A stretch of 17,841 nucleotides of DNA from Sutterella sp. (GTDB taxonomy: Bacteria; Pseudomonadota; Gammaproteobacteria; Burkholderiales; Burkholderiaceae_F): NCBI GenBank assembly GCA_020025965.1, contig JAHHRG010000042.1:1-17841 (forward strand), given 5' to 3'. Below the pieces are notes generated by a model. That model did not search any database. It worked only from the letters and a program-made list of their open reading frames with translations, and was not told the DNA's origin. The translations under genes were made by a program, and so were the position numbers. Positions 1 to 6,359 of this stretch are shown here, in pieces (the first letter of the stretch is position 1; the number at the start of each line of letters is the position of its first letter).

Positions 1-359
1 TCCCTGTGCGTCATGATTCTGAGACCGGTGTGGTAATAAGGCTTGGTAAAGTCAACGCGAGCGGCTCGTTCCGGCGTGATCGTCAAAGCCGAAACGGCGA
101 CGTCAACCATACCGAATTTAAGCGCGGGGATTAAACTGTCAAGCCCCATAGAGTAGACAACGGGTTCGAAGCCCGCACGTTCCGACACGGCCTTGATGAG
201 GTCCATATCGAACCCCACGTATTCGCCCACCGTCGAATCCAAGAATTCGAAAGGCGGGTAAACCGTTTCGCTGCCCACTCGAAGCACTTCGGCGTTCGCC
301 TGAGCGCCGAGGAGCGTCAGAGCGGCCGCCGTTGCTGCGGCGATTTTGTTAAAGGACAT
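1..359 (-). CDS. amino-acid-type ABC transporter periplasmic binding protein, N-terminal part
   Basis: The gene starts with ATG at 359 and runs off the left edge, so only the first 119 residues are present. Residues 1 to about 23 form a signal peptide: MSFNK, then a hydrophobic alanine/leucine stretch, then a likely cut after AQANA. The mature part begins EVLRVGSETVYPPFEFLD and continues with G-F-D-M-D-L, then LIPALKFGMVDVAVSALTITPERAARVDF and KPYYHTG. This is the standard start of the family 3 solute-binding proteins (SBP_bac_3) that deliver amino acids to ABC transporters in the periplasm. The phrases for the first substrate-contact strand and the TxxR.xxxDF..PY block are both intact. An AAGGAA ribosome site lies just upstream. 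The substrate cannot be told, and the permease and ATPase genes, if linked, lie outside the window. Confidence 0.9.
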   Translation of the reverse strand, partial: MSFNKIAAATAAALTLLGAQANAEVLRVGSETVYPPFEFLDSTVGEYVGFDMDLIKAVSERAGFEPVVYSMGLDSLIPALKFGMVDVAVSALTITPERAARVDFTKPYYHTGLRIMTHR

Positions 360-652
360 ACCGAAGGTTCCTTTTCCTATTGTGATACGGGATTATTACG
401 GCGATTTTTCCAACGGGCCAAAGGCCCTGCCGCTTCTCTGAAAGAAAAGCAGTGAACTTATTCTATGCGCATTTTGAAGGATTTTGTGACAACTAAGTCA
501 TCATACCTAGGCCGTTTGACTACAGATACCGCTTCCCTTCTCCTGAGCCTTCATCAACCTTGATGCCTTTACCCAGCGGAACTTCCCTTCTAAAATACGC
601 CCTAGAGCTTGGGTAGCCTCACCCGATGCCGTTGTCGCTTTAGGAGAAATGA
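360..652. promoter_or_regulatory. divergent intergenic region with leader hairpin, palindrome and a candidate promoter
   Basis: This gap separates two divergent genes. In the leader of the minus-strand binding-protein gene, GGGCC (415-419) and GGCCC (423-427) form a tight hairpin with an AAA loop. It has no T run, so it is not a normal terminator. For the plus-strand gene at 653, a candidate sigma-70 promoter is TTTACC (568-573), 17 bases, then TAAAAT (591-596), which puts the transcript start near 603. Directly upstream of that -35 lies the palindrome CATCAACCTTGATG (552-565), placed where an operator could be. The promoter is only a consensus match by eye. Confidence 0.35.
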
Positions 653-946
653 ATGGAAAATGAAATTCAACAGGAATGGCTTGCCGCCACCCTCAACGAC
701 GCTAAGGAAGCGCTGGAAGAAGCCATGAACAAAGTGGCTGACGGCGATCAGGAAGATGCCAAGGAAGTGCTCGAACGCGACATCGTTCACGTCTATGCCA
801 AGCTTAACTATGCGATCAATACCGCCCGTCTGGGCCCTGCTGCGCTGGAAGCTCTCTCTGAAGACGAGCTGATCGGTTGGCCGGCTCGTATGCCATTTCT
901 GACGCTCGATGAAATCGACCATCTGGGCGAAGAAGACGACGAATAA
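653..946 (+). CDS. small acidic cytoplasmic protein of unknown function
   Basis: I do not recognise this 97-residue protein. It has no signal peptide and no membrane segment. It is rich in Glu and Asp, ends in GEEDDE, and is probably mostly alpha-helical: residues 5-45 look like two amphipathic helices (EWLAATLNDAKEALEEAMNK and a following EDAKEVLERDIVHVYAKL), followed by a Pro-containing C-terminal part (GWPARMPFLTLDEIDHL). That it is a real gene is supported by a good AGGAG ribosome site at 642-646 six bases before ATG, codon use like its neighbours, a plausible promoter at 568-596 and its own terminator at 964-1006. It stands alone between a divergent and a convergent gene, so context gives no hint of role. 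A helical adaptor or nucleoid-associated role would be guesswork. Confidence 0.8.
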   Translation: MENEIQQEWLAATLNDAKEALEEAMNKVADGDQEDAKEVLERDIVHVYAKLNYAINTARLGPAALEALSEDELIGWPARMPFLTLDEIDHLGEEDDE

Positions 947-963
947 GTCTTCTCTCAATACAC

Positions 964-1006
964 AAAAGCCGACCGATACCCGCTGAAGGTACGGTCGGCT
1001 TTTTTT
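964..1006. terminator. bidirectional intrinsic terminator between convergent genes
   Basis: AGCCGACCG (967-975) pairs with CGGTCGGCT (992-1000), and an inner TACC/GGTA pairs as well. A T run at 1000-1006 serves the plus-strand gene ending at 946. An A run at 964-967 gives a short T run for murJ, which ends at 1022 on the minus strand. Confidence 0.85.
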
Positions 1007-1021
1007 ATCTGGCGTTTCGAT

Positions 1022-2557
1022 TTACGCGCCTCGGCGAAGTTCGGAAGGACGCCAACCGAAGATCATGAGAACGCCGAAGTAGAGGACGGCAGCGGCTGCG
1101 ACCATTCCAAGAACACCGGCCGCACGAAGACTCCAGGCTATCTCGGTCCAAGAGACAAAGGTCTGGCCGTACCAAAGGGCCGCTCCCATGAGAATCGTGG
1201 CCACCGCCACACGGCATATAGCAAAGGTCCAACCGGGCAACGGCTTATAAATCGCACGGCGACGGAGAATAACCAGAAGCGTCGCGGTATTGAAAACGCT
1301 CCCTAAACCGACCGATAGTGCCAACCCCGCATGCGAAAAAAGCGGAACGGAAACAAGGTTAATGAGCTGCACGACCACAAGGCTGGCCGCCGCCACTTTA
1401 ACGGGTGTCCTAATGTCCTTACGGGCATAGAAAGCCGGTGCCACAATCTTGAGGGGAATCAGGCCGATCAGCCCCACCGAATAGCCGACGACGGCCGTGG
1501 CTGTTTGTTGCACATCGGAAGGCGTGAAGTTTTTCCCCTGAAAGAGGAAGGATACCAGTGCTTCGGACGTTAGCCAAAGACCGACGGAAGCCGGGATCGC
1601 CACCAAGAAAACGAGACGAAGACCGCGATCGAGCAGTGCGTTGTAGCGCGTGAGGTCGCCTTTGGCGAAGGCGGAGGAGAGTCCCGGCAACAAAACCGTG
1701 CCCAAAGCGACGCCTAAGAGTGCAGTCGGGAATTCCATCAGACGGTCCGAAAAGTTTAACCACGTCACGGCGCCGCTCGACAGACGGGAAGCGATATTCG
1801 TGTTGATCAAAATGGAAAGCTGTGCGACACCGACGCCAAAGAGTGCCGGAACCATCAACTTCATCACACGGCGAACATTCGAGTCGCCCGTACTTTCCTT
1901 CACGTTCGAAGGACGCACACGAATGCCGAGACGGCGAAGCGCAATGAACTGAGTGCCCAACTGCAAAACACCGCCGACAATGACGGCAATCGCCAAGGCC
2001 CAAATCGGTTCTTCAAGATACGGAGCCAGAAACACCGTAAAGGCGATAAAGGAAAGATTCAGGAGAACCGGCGTAAAGGCAGGGATTGCGAACCGCTTCC
2101 ACGTGTTCAAAACGGCCGCCGCAAAGGCAACCAAACTCATGAAAGCGATATAGGGGAACATGAAGCGCGTGAGATTCGTGGCCAAATCAAACGCGGCGGG
2201 ATTGTCCGCCAAGCCTCCGGCGATCAACCAAACAAGGACCGGAGCCGCTAAAACTCCCAGCAAGCTAGCCGCAAAAACAGCGAGAGCCAAGACCGTAAAG
2301 ACGTGATTGATGAATCGCTGACTTCCCTCAGGATCCGTTTCTCGGACATCCGCCAACATCGGTACGAAGGCCTGCTGGAAAGCCCCTTCGGCAAAGAGAC
2401 GGCGCAGCATATTGGGAAGACGGAACGCAACATAAAACGCGTCGGTTTCGGCCGATGCACCGAAATAACGTGCAATCAGCATGTCGCGGATAACGCCCGT
2501 AACACGGCTCACCAGGGTCAAACCCGATACCGTTGCAGCTGACTTCAGAAGGGACAT
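1022..2557 (-). CDS. murJ: lipid II flippase MurJ
   Basis: MurJ (formerly MviN) is an inner-membrane flippase of the MOP superfamily that moves lipid-linked peptidoglycan precursor to the periplasmic face. The protein has 511 residues, the usual length, and about 14 hydrophobic segments throughout. The N-terminus shows the family signature: SLLKSAATVSGLTLVSRVTG, then RDMLIARYFGA, TDAFYVAFRLPN and the RRLFAEGAFQQAFVP block. With the ATG at 2557 as start, arginines fall at positions 18, 24 and 52, the numbering of the essential cavity arginines in E. coli MurJ, which supports this start. An in-frame TTG two codons upstream (2563) is a less likely start, because it sits only four bases from the AAGGA ribosome site. 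The gene is divergent from rpsT, a pairing common in Burkholderiales, and ends facing a shared terminator. Confidence 0.96.
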   Translation of the reverse strand: MSLLKSAATVSGLTLVSRVTGVIRDMLIARYFGASAETDAFYVAFRLPNMLRRLFAEGAFQQAFVPMLADVRETDPEGSQRFINHVFTVLALAVFAASLLGVLAAPVLVWLIAGGLADNPAAFDLATNLTRFMFPYIAFMSLVAFAAAVLNTWKRFAIPAFTPVLLNLSFIAFTVFLAPYLEEPIWALAIAVIVGGVLQLGTQFIALRRLGIRVRPSNVKESTGDSNVRRVMKLMVPALFGVGVAQLSILINTNIASRLSSGAVTWLNFSDRLMEFPTALLGVALGTVLLPGLSSAFAKGDLTRYNALLDRGLRLVFLVAIPASVGLWLTSEALVSFLFQGKNFTPSDVQQTATAVVGYSVGLIGLIPLKIVAPAFYARKDIRTPVKVAAASLVVVQLINLVSVPLFSHAGLALSVGLGSVFNTATLLVILRRRAIYKPLPGWTFAICRVAVATILMGAALWYGQTFVSWTEIAWSLRAAGVLGMVAAAAVLYFGVLMIFGWRPSELRRGA

Positions 2558-2931
2558 TTGCAAAGAATCCTTGTTTTTTTCTCAAATGAGGAAAAAATTC
2601 TACTCGAAAAGATGCCTTTAGCTCCAAAATTTGATATAGTTTAGGGCCTTTCGGAGGTGCACATTTGTGTTCTCTCGTTGTTAATCCTGTTGAAGCCCCA
2701 ACCTCCGCAGGCAAGAACGACGCCAGAATCGTGCAACACTCTGAAATTTAATCAAATCTTTGGTGTCTCGCACAACCGCGATGCACTTTCCCCGCCAAAA
2801 AGCGGAGGTTATGCAGCGGCGTCCGGACTGCGCGTGAGCGCTCTTCACGGGACTACCGGGATAGTCACGTTTCTTTTTCCCGAAACGTGTCGGACGCCAA
2901 CTGTTTAATTTTTAGGCAAGGAATTCATAAA
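2558..2931. promoter_or_regulatory. murJ-rpsT intergenic region with structured rpsT leader
   Basis: No convincing gene lies here. A plus-strand open frame at 2657-2908 has no family resemblance and no good ribosome site. The stretch must hold the promoters of murJ and rpsT, but I find no strong consensus pair. On the plus strand it is rich in complementary segments. AACCTCCGC (2700-2708) can pair with CGGAGGT (2652-2658) or, exclusively, with GCGGAGGTT (2802-2810). Nearer the gene, GGCGTCCG (2818-2825) pairs with CGGACGCC (2891-2898) and encloses three hairpins. The likely S20 ribosome site, AAGGA at 2918-2922, lies just past this domain. E. coli S20 is known to repress its own synthesis, so a regulatory leader is plausible here. 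Confidence 0.5.
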
Positions 2932-3195
2932 ATGGCCAATACCAAGCAAGCTCGCAAGCGCGCCCGCCAGATGGTTGTGCGCAATCTGCACCTCTCGGCT
3001 CAGCGTAGCCAGTTCCGCACCGCCATCAAGGCTGTGCGCAAGCTCATCGTCGCCGGCGACAAGGCCGCCGCTCAGGAAGCCTTCAAGAAGGCTGAATCCG
3101 TGATCGACGCCATGGCTCGCAAGGGCGTTCTCCACACGAACGCCGCTGCTCGTCATAAGAGCCGTCTCTCCGCTTCCATCAAGGCTATGGCCTAA
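2932..3195 (+). CDS. rpsT: 30S ribosomal protein S20
   Basis: S20 binds 16S rRNA early in assembly of the small ribosomal subunit. The 87-residue product is the normal length, very basic and all-helical: MANTKQARKRARQ at the start, then NLHLSAQRSQFRTAIKAVRK, and the C-terminal block KGVLHTNAAARHKSRLSASI, all classic S20. The start is the ATG at 2932 with AAGGA nine bases upstream. An in-frame upstream ATG at 2887 would add fifteen unrelated residues and can be dismissed. The gene is transcribed alone, with a long structured leader before it and two strong terminators after it. Codon use is strongly biased to favoured codons, as expected for a highly expressed gene. Confidence 0.98.
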   Translation: MANTKQARKRARQMVVRNLHLSAQRSQFRTAIKAVRKLIVAGDKAAAQEAFKKAESVIDAMARKGVLHTNAAARHKSRLSASIKAMA

Positions 3196-3213
3196 TTCGG
3201 ATTAGCGAAGACA

Positions 3214-3250
3214 AAAAAACGCACGCTTCTCACGGAAGGGTGCGTTTTTT
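3214..3250. terminator. intrinsic terminator after rpsT, usable from both strands
   Basis: CGCAC (3220-3224) pairs with GTGCG (3240-3244). The stem is lengthened by flanking A and T runs and by an inner CTTC/GAAG pair (3226-3229 with 3235-3238). The T run (3245-3251) ends rpsT. The A run at 3213-3219 gives the T run for transcripts arriving on the minus strand from trhA. Confidence 0.9.
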
Positions 3251-3264
3251 TATCTCTTTTTTTG

Positions 3265-3298
3265 AGTCCCGAGGTTTTCCGAGCCTCGGGACTTTTTT
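3265..3298 (+). terminator. second, tandem terminator after rpsT
   Basis: A perfect 10-base-pair stem, AGTCCCGAGG (3265-3274) with CCTCGGGACT (3284-3293), is followed by a run of Ts. It backs up the terminator at 3214-3250. On the minus strand it lacks a T run. Confidence 0.85.
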
Positions 3299-3306
3299 GT
3301 GTTGGA

Positions 3307-3972
3307 CTAAACGGGGATGACGTAAAAAAGAATCGAGAAGAACTGCAGAACCGTGCCGCCCAGCACAAAGACGTGCCAGATAGCGTGATTGAAGGGAATG
3401 CGGTCCCACAAATAAAAGATGACGCCCAACGAATATACGAGACCGCCAGACACCAAAAGCCAGAGGCCCGCCGTAGGCAGTACGTCAACCAAGGGCCCGA
3501 TCCGCGTGAGGACACACCAGCCTAATGCCAAGTAGAGAACGCAGTTCATCCATTCCGCATGACGAATGAGAATGGGCTGCAAGATGACGCCTGCCGCGGC
3601 TACGCTCCAAACAACGGCACAGAGAATGCCACCGCCCGCACCGTCTAAGGTCATCAAGCAGAAAGGCGTATAGGATCCCGCGATCATGATGTAGATGGCG
3701 CTGTGGTCCATCACCTGCAGAACCTTTTTGGCCCGCAGATTCGGGATCGCATGATAGAGGGTCGAAATCAGATAAAGAATGATCATTGCGCTGCCGAACA
3801 CCGACGCGCTAACAATCGCCTCAACCGTTCCCGCCTTCACGATAGCGCTGTGCAGTAAAAACACCAGCCCCGTGATACTCAGCAGGACGGCAATGCCGTG
3901 CGTAACGGCATTCGCAATTTCCTCACCCAAGGTATAGCCGCCGAGAGCGGCAGCCGGAGAATTTTGGGACAT
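3307..3972 (-). CDS. trhA: hemolysin III / PAQR family membrane protein TrhA
   Basis: This 221-residue, seven-helix inner-membrane protein belongs to the hemolysin III (YqfA/TrhA) branch of the PAQR superfamily. The family signatures are all present: GEEIANAVTHG near residue 16, STLYHAIP in the third segment, MDHSAIYIMIAGSYTPF after it, and the C-terminal FNHAIWHVFVLGG. The Ser, Asp and His residues of these motifs correspond to the metal-binding set thought to give PAQR proteins hydrolase-like activity. In E. coli TrhA has been tied to membrane energetics and lipid homeostasis, and the haemolysin label comes from a Bacillus homologue. The start ATG at 3972 is preceded by GAGGAG. That ribosome site lies inside a long inverted repeat (3976-3997 with 4042-4062), which could control translation. 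The gene follows the ygiW-like gene on the same strand. Confidence 0.93.
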   Translation of the reverse strand: MSQNSPAAALGGYTLGEEIANAVTHGIAVLLSITGLVFLLHSAIVKAGTVEAIVSASVFGSAMIILYLISTLYHAIPNLRAKKVLQVMDHSAIYIMIAGSYTPFCLMTLDGAGGGILCAVVWSVAAAGVILQPILIRHAEWMNCVLYLALGWCVLTRIGPLVDVLPTAGLWLLVSGGLVYSLGVIFYLWDRIPFNHAIWHVFVLGGTVLQFFSILFYVIPV

Positions 3973-3975
3973 AAA

Positions 3976-4062
3976 AAAAGCTCCTCAAAGCATTGTTATG
4001 GTCATTGTGCACCACGATGAGAATCAAAAATAAAACTCAAAAACAACACTTGAAGAGCTTTT
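3976..4062 (-). promoter_or_regulatory. long inverted repeat that can bury the trhA ribosome binding site
   Basis: On the minus strand the segment from 4062 to 4042 (starting AAAAGCTCTTCAAG) can pair with 3997 to 3976 (ending TTTGAGGAGCTTTT). It forms about 21 base pairs with one bulged base and three G-U pairs, around a 44-base loop. The GAGGAG ribosome site of trhA is fully inside the stem. The upstream arm overlaps the weak terminator of the gene before it, so the two folds exclude each other. I see no convincing promoter in the loop. Confidence 0.55.
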
Positions 4063-4066
4063 GTTG
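4039..4066 (-). terminator. weak intrinsic terminator after the ygiW-like gene
   Basis: Read on the minus strand, CAACA (4066-4062) pairs with TGTTG (4048-4044) across a 13-base loop and is followed by TTTTT (4043-4039). The stem is short, so read-through into trhA is likely. Confidence 0.45.
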
Positions 4067-4080
4067 CGAAAAGTTTCGGT

Positions 4081-4470
4081 CTACTTTGCGTCGATTACCT
4101 CGACTTCAACCGAATTCCAATCGCGATCCACTTCGACTGTGATTTTCATCGGCTGATCTTTGACGACATGCGTCCAATCTTTGTCGTCATCCAATTCCGC
4201 CGTAATCGTATCGCCCGCTCTATCTTTAAAGAGGTATTTGTCTTTTTCCAGGCGCTCGACAAAACGTCCTTCAAGCGCCACGATTTCTTTATCTTTAGCA
4301 TCGGCCTTGAGTTGAGCGATGCTCATGACAGCAGCGTCGCCAAAGCCTTGAGGCGTGGCCGTCGCCGGCGTACCGAACCCGACCGGTTCCGCAGCCAGTG
4401 CGGCACCCGTCGAAAGGGAAAGCGCGAGGAGACCGGCGAGAAGCGGTCTCTTAATAGAAAAAGGCGACAT
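4081..4470 (-). CDS. YgiW/YdeI-family periplasmic OB-fold stress protein
   Basis: The protein has 129 residues. Residues 1 to about 27 are a signal peptide (KRPLLAGLLALSLSTGAALA, cut before AEP), so it acts in the periplasm. The rest matches the bacterial OB-fold (BOF) family that includes E. coli YgiW and YdeI: MSIAQLKADAKDKEIVALEG, then V-E-R-L-E-K-D-KYLFKDRAGDTITAEL, then a final VEVDRDWNSVEVEVIDAK strand pair. In enterobacteria these proteins give tolerance to peroxide, cadmium or antimicrobial peptides. The exact role here is unknown. The start at 4470 has AAAGGA nine bases upstream. It lies 53 bases beyond murB, with a short terminator between, so it probably has its own promoter. Confidence 0.88.
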   Translation of the reverse strand: MSPFSIKRPLLAGLLALSLSTGAALAAEPVGFGTPATATPQGFGDAAVMSIAQLKADAKDKEIVALEGRFVERLEKDKYLFKDRAGDTITAELDDDKDWTHVVKDQPMKITVEVDRDWNSVEVEVIDAK

Positions 4471-4493
4471 GATAAATAGTCCTTTTAAAGTTG

Positions 4494-4513
4494 AAAAAAG
4501 GAGAACAGTCTCC
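4494..4513 (-). terminator. short intrinsic terminator after murB
   Basis: On the minus strand GGAGA-CTGT-TCTCC (4513-4500) is followed by six Ts (4499-4494). The stem has only five pairs, so termination may be partial. Confidence 0.6.
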
Positions 4514-4523
4514 GTTGATTGAT

Positions 4524-5552
4524 TTAGAGAATCACGGGTTCGCGTTCGAGCGTGACGCCGAAATCCTTCTTCACCTTAGCAATGATTTCATCTGAAAAAG
4601 CAATGATCTCTTCACCCGTAGCTCCGCCGTGGTTCACGACGATCAGTGCATGGTTCTCATAAACACCCACGGCTCCCCTCTTTGCGCCCTTAAAGCCTGC
4701 GGCCTCGATCAGCCAGGCTGCGGCGAGCTTCATGCGACCGCCGCCCAACTTGTAGTAGACGAGATTGGGATGCGTCGTGAGGAGCTCGTGCCAGAACACT
4801 TTCGTCACGATCGGATTCGTAAAGAAGGAACCGGCATTCCCGATGACGTGAGGATCAGGAAGCTTTCGGCCGCGGACGGCACGAACGGCCGCCTCGATTT
4901 CGGCGGCGGTAATCATTTCAACGGAACGGTCTTCGAGCTTCAATTCGGCATCGAGATCTCGATACCCCAAGATAGGCGTCCACACCTTCGGCAGGCGCAA
5001 CGTTGCGCCCAAGATCACCAGATTCTGCCCTGCCGGCGTCTTGAAAATACTGTGACGATAAGCAAAGTCACATTCGGGAACCGACAAGACGCGTTCTGCT
5101 TTTACAGTTCGATCCCAAACCGTGACAGACACTAGGCGCTCGGCCAATTCGACGCCGTAAGCGCCGATATTCTGCACAACGGCTCCGCCGACCGTCCCCG
5201 GAATAGCGGCCAGATTTTCCAAACCGCCGAAGCCTTCCGCTACGGTACGACGAACGATGTCGTCAAAGACTTCGCCCGCACCGACCTTGACTAAAAGATC
5301 GCCGTTAGGCGCTTCTTCCGTTGAAAAGCCCTTGATTTCGACACGAATAACGAGCCCTTCGACACGGCTCTTGGCAATGGTATTCGCACCGCCACCGAGA
5401 AATTTCACGGGAAGGCCGCGTTCATCGGCCCAGACGATCAAAGCGTCGAGCTCTTCCGCGCTCTTAGCATGTGCAAAATAGTCGGCCGTTGAATGAAGGC
5501 CGAATGTTGTCATCGCATCAAGCGATTGGTGTTCGGTAATCTGAGGAAGCAT
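4524..5552 (-). CDS. murB: UDP-N-acetylenolpyruvoylglucosamine reductase MurB
   Basis: MurB is the cytoplasmic FAD enzyme that uses NADPH to reduce UDP-GlcNAc-enolpyruvate to UDP-MurNAc, the second committed step of peptidoglycan synthesis. The 342-residue protein shows the FAD-binding domain with FLGGGANTI (51-59) and IPGTVGGAVVQNIGAYG (117-133). It has the catalytic-domain Arg in AYRHSIF (R166), the proton-donor serine in GNAGSFFTNP (S242), and the C-terminal Glu in LEREPVIL. The architecture is the long type I (E. coli-like) form. The ATG at 5552 has no normal ribosome site next to it: AAAGGA lies about 26 bases upstream, separated by a small hairpin. The internal ATG at residue 14 would remove part of the domain start and also lacks a good site. 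murB is divergent from yajQ. Confidence 0.96.
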   Translation of the reverse strand: MLPQITEHQSLDAMTTFGLHSTADYFAHAKSAEELDALIVWADERGLPVKFLGGGANTIAKSRVEGLVIRVEIKGFSTEEAPNGDLLVKVGAGEVFDDIVRRTVAEGFGGLENLAAIPGTVGGAVVQNIGAYGVELAERLVSVTVWDRTVKAERVLSVPECDFAYRHSIFKTPAGQNLVILGATLRLPKVWTPILGYRDLDAELKLEDRSVEMITAAEIEAAVRAVRGRKLPDPHVIGNAGSFFTNPIVTKVFWHELLTTHPNLVYYKLGGGRMKLAAAWLIEAAGFKGAKRGAVGVYENHALIVVNHGGATGEEIIAFSDEIIAKVKKDFGVTLEREPVIL

Positions 5553-5608
5553 AGTTCTTTGCCGGCTGTCGCGAGCCGTCCTTTAGTGTTGTTCTGAGAA
5601 CCATTATA
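5553..5608 (-). promoter_or_regulatory. murB -10 element and leader with hairpin between SD and start
   Basis: On the minus strand TATAAT (5608-5603) is a perfect -10, but no good -35 lies 16-18 bases upstream. The leader then carries AAAGGA (5584-5579), a 5-pair hairpin CGGCT/AGCCG (5578-5574 with 5567-5563), and the start codon at 5552. If the hairpin forms, it brings the ribosome site within a workable distance of the ATG. Confidence 0.45.
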
Positions 5609-5730
5609 GGTGTCTTGCAACCCTCTCGAGTCGTTCAGTTATCTTTCGTCTCAATTGCTACAATTATCAAATGGGTGCTCGAAATGAACTGCCCTATCCT
5701 CATTCTTATTTTTATCTAGGAACTGTAGAA

Positions 5731-6222
5731 ATGCCCTCTTTCGATATCGAAGTCAAAGCCGATGCCGTCGAACTGCGTAACGCCGTTGATCAGGCTCAGA
5801 AGGAAATCGGTACCCGTTACGATTTCCGCGGCACGTCGGCCGCACTCGAACAGAAAGACCTTGAGCTCACGCTCATCGCCGACAGCGACTTCCAACTGAA
5901 GCAGGTGCGCGACGTGTTGATCGGCAAACTCGCCAAGCGCGGTATCGACATCCGCCTCTTGGACGAAACGAAGGCCGTTGAAAAGGTGGGCGGCGATAAG
6001 CTCAAGCAGACGATCGTCGTGAAGGAAGGTGTCTCCCGCGAACTCGGCAAGACCATCCAGAAGATCGTGAAGGATGCCAAGGCTCTGAAGCTCACGGCTG
6101 CGTTGAACGGCGACGTCGTTCGTGTCTCCGGCGCCAAGCGCGATGCTCTTCAGGAAGCCATTGCTCTTCTTAAAAAGGAAGTCAAGGAAGTCCCGCTCGT
6201 CTTTACGAACTTCCGTGCTTAA
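5731..6222 (+). CDS. yajQ: YajQ-family (DUF520) nucleotide-binding protein
   Basis: The product has 163 residues, typical for the family, which folds as two ferredoxin-like domains. The start MPSFDIEVKADAVELRNAVDQ is diagnostic, followed by EIGTRYDFRGTSAALEQKDLELTL and the middle VLIGKLAKRGIDIRLLD. The C-terminal part has KLTAALNGDVVRVSGAKRDALQEAIALLK and ends PLVFTNFRA. Family members bind nucleotides and RNA, and in Xanthomonas a homologue binds cyclic di-GMP. The role here is open. ATG at 5731 is chosen because AGGA lies nine bases before it. An in-frame ATG at 5671 would add twenty residues not seen in the family. A TACAAT at 5659-5664 could be the -10 of its promoter, which would also rule out the upstream start. 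Confidence 0.94.
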   Translation: MPSFDIEVKADAVELRNAVDQAQKEIGTRYDFRGTSAALEQKDLELTLIADSDFQLKQVRDVLIGKLAKRGIDIRLLDETKAVEKVGGDKLKQTIVVKEGVSRELGKTIQKIVKDAKALKLTAALNGDVVRVSGAKRDALQEAIALLKKEVKEVPLVFTNFRA

Positions 6223-6248
6223 TCCTTGAGCCTTACCCCAATACACCC

Positions 6249-6281
6249 AAAGCTGCAGGTTTTCGAATCTACAGCTTTTTT
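6249..6281 (+). terminator. intrinsic terminator after yajQ
   Basis: AAAGCTG (6249-6255) pairs with CAGCTTT (6272-6278), with a further AG/CT pair inside after one mismatch, followed by Ts to 6281. Confidence 0.8.
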
Positions 6282-6303
6282 CCATTTTGGCAAACCACTG
6301 ATG

Positions 6304-6340
6304 AAAAAAGGTCGAATGCCTTGCGACATTCGACCTTTTT
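6304..6340. terminator. bidirectional terminator between yajQ and the metal-ATPase operon
   Basis: A perfect 9-pair stem, GGTCGAATG (6310-6318) with CATTCGACC (6327-6335), is flanked by six As and five Ts. It can stop transcripts from both sides. Its main client is the four-gene minus-strand operon that ends at 6360. Confidence 0.92.
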
Positions 6341-6359
6341 CTTCGTTCCCGAAATGAAC

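Noticed and set aside
415..427. GGGCC-AAA-GGCCC as a terminator.
   Set aside because: No T run follows on either strand. It lies in the leader of the binding-protein gene and is kept only as a hairpin.
2818..2898. The closing stem plus three hairpins looked at first like a tRNA cloverleaf.
   Set aside because: Arm and loop sizes do not fit, there is no TTC-type loop, no credible anticodon arm and no CCA-compatible end. A leader RNA domain fits better.
2657..2908. A plus-strand open frame of 83 codons in the murJ-rpsT gap.
   Set aside because: Composition is random, there is no family likeness, and the region is better explained as a structured rpsT leader.
5671..5730. An N-terminal extension of YajQ from the ATG at 5671.
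   Set aside because: The added residues are not part of the family. A good ribosome site precedes ATG 5731, and a likely -10 lies directly before 5671.
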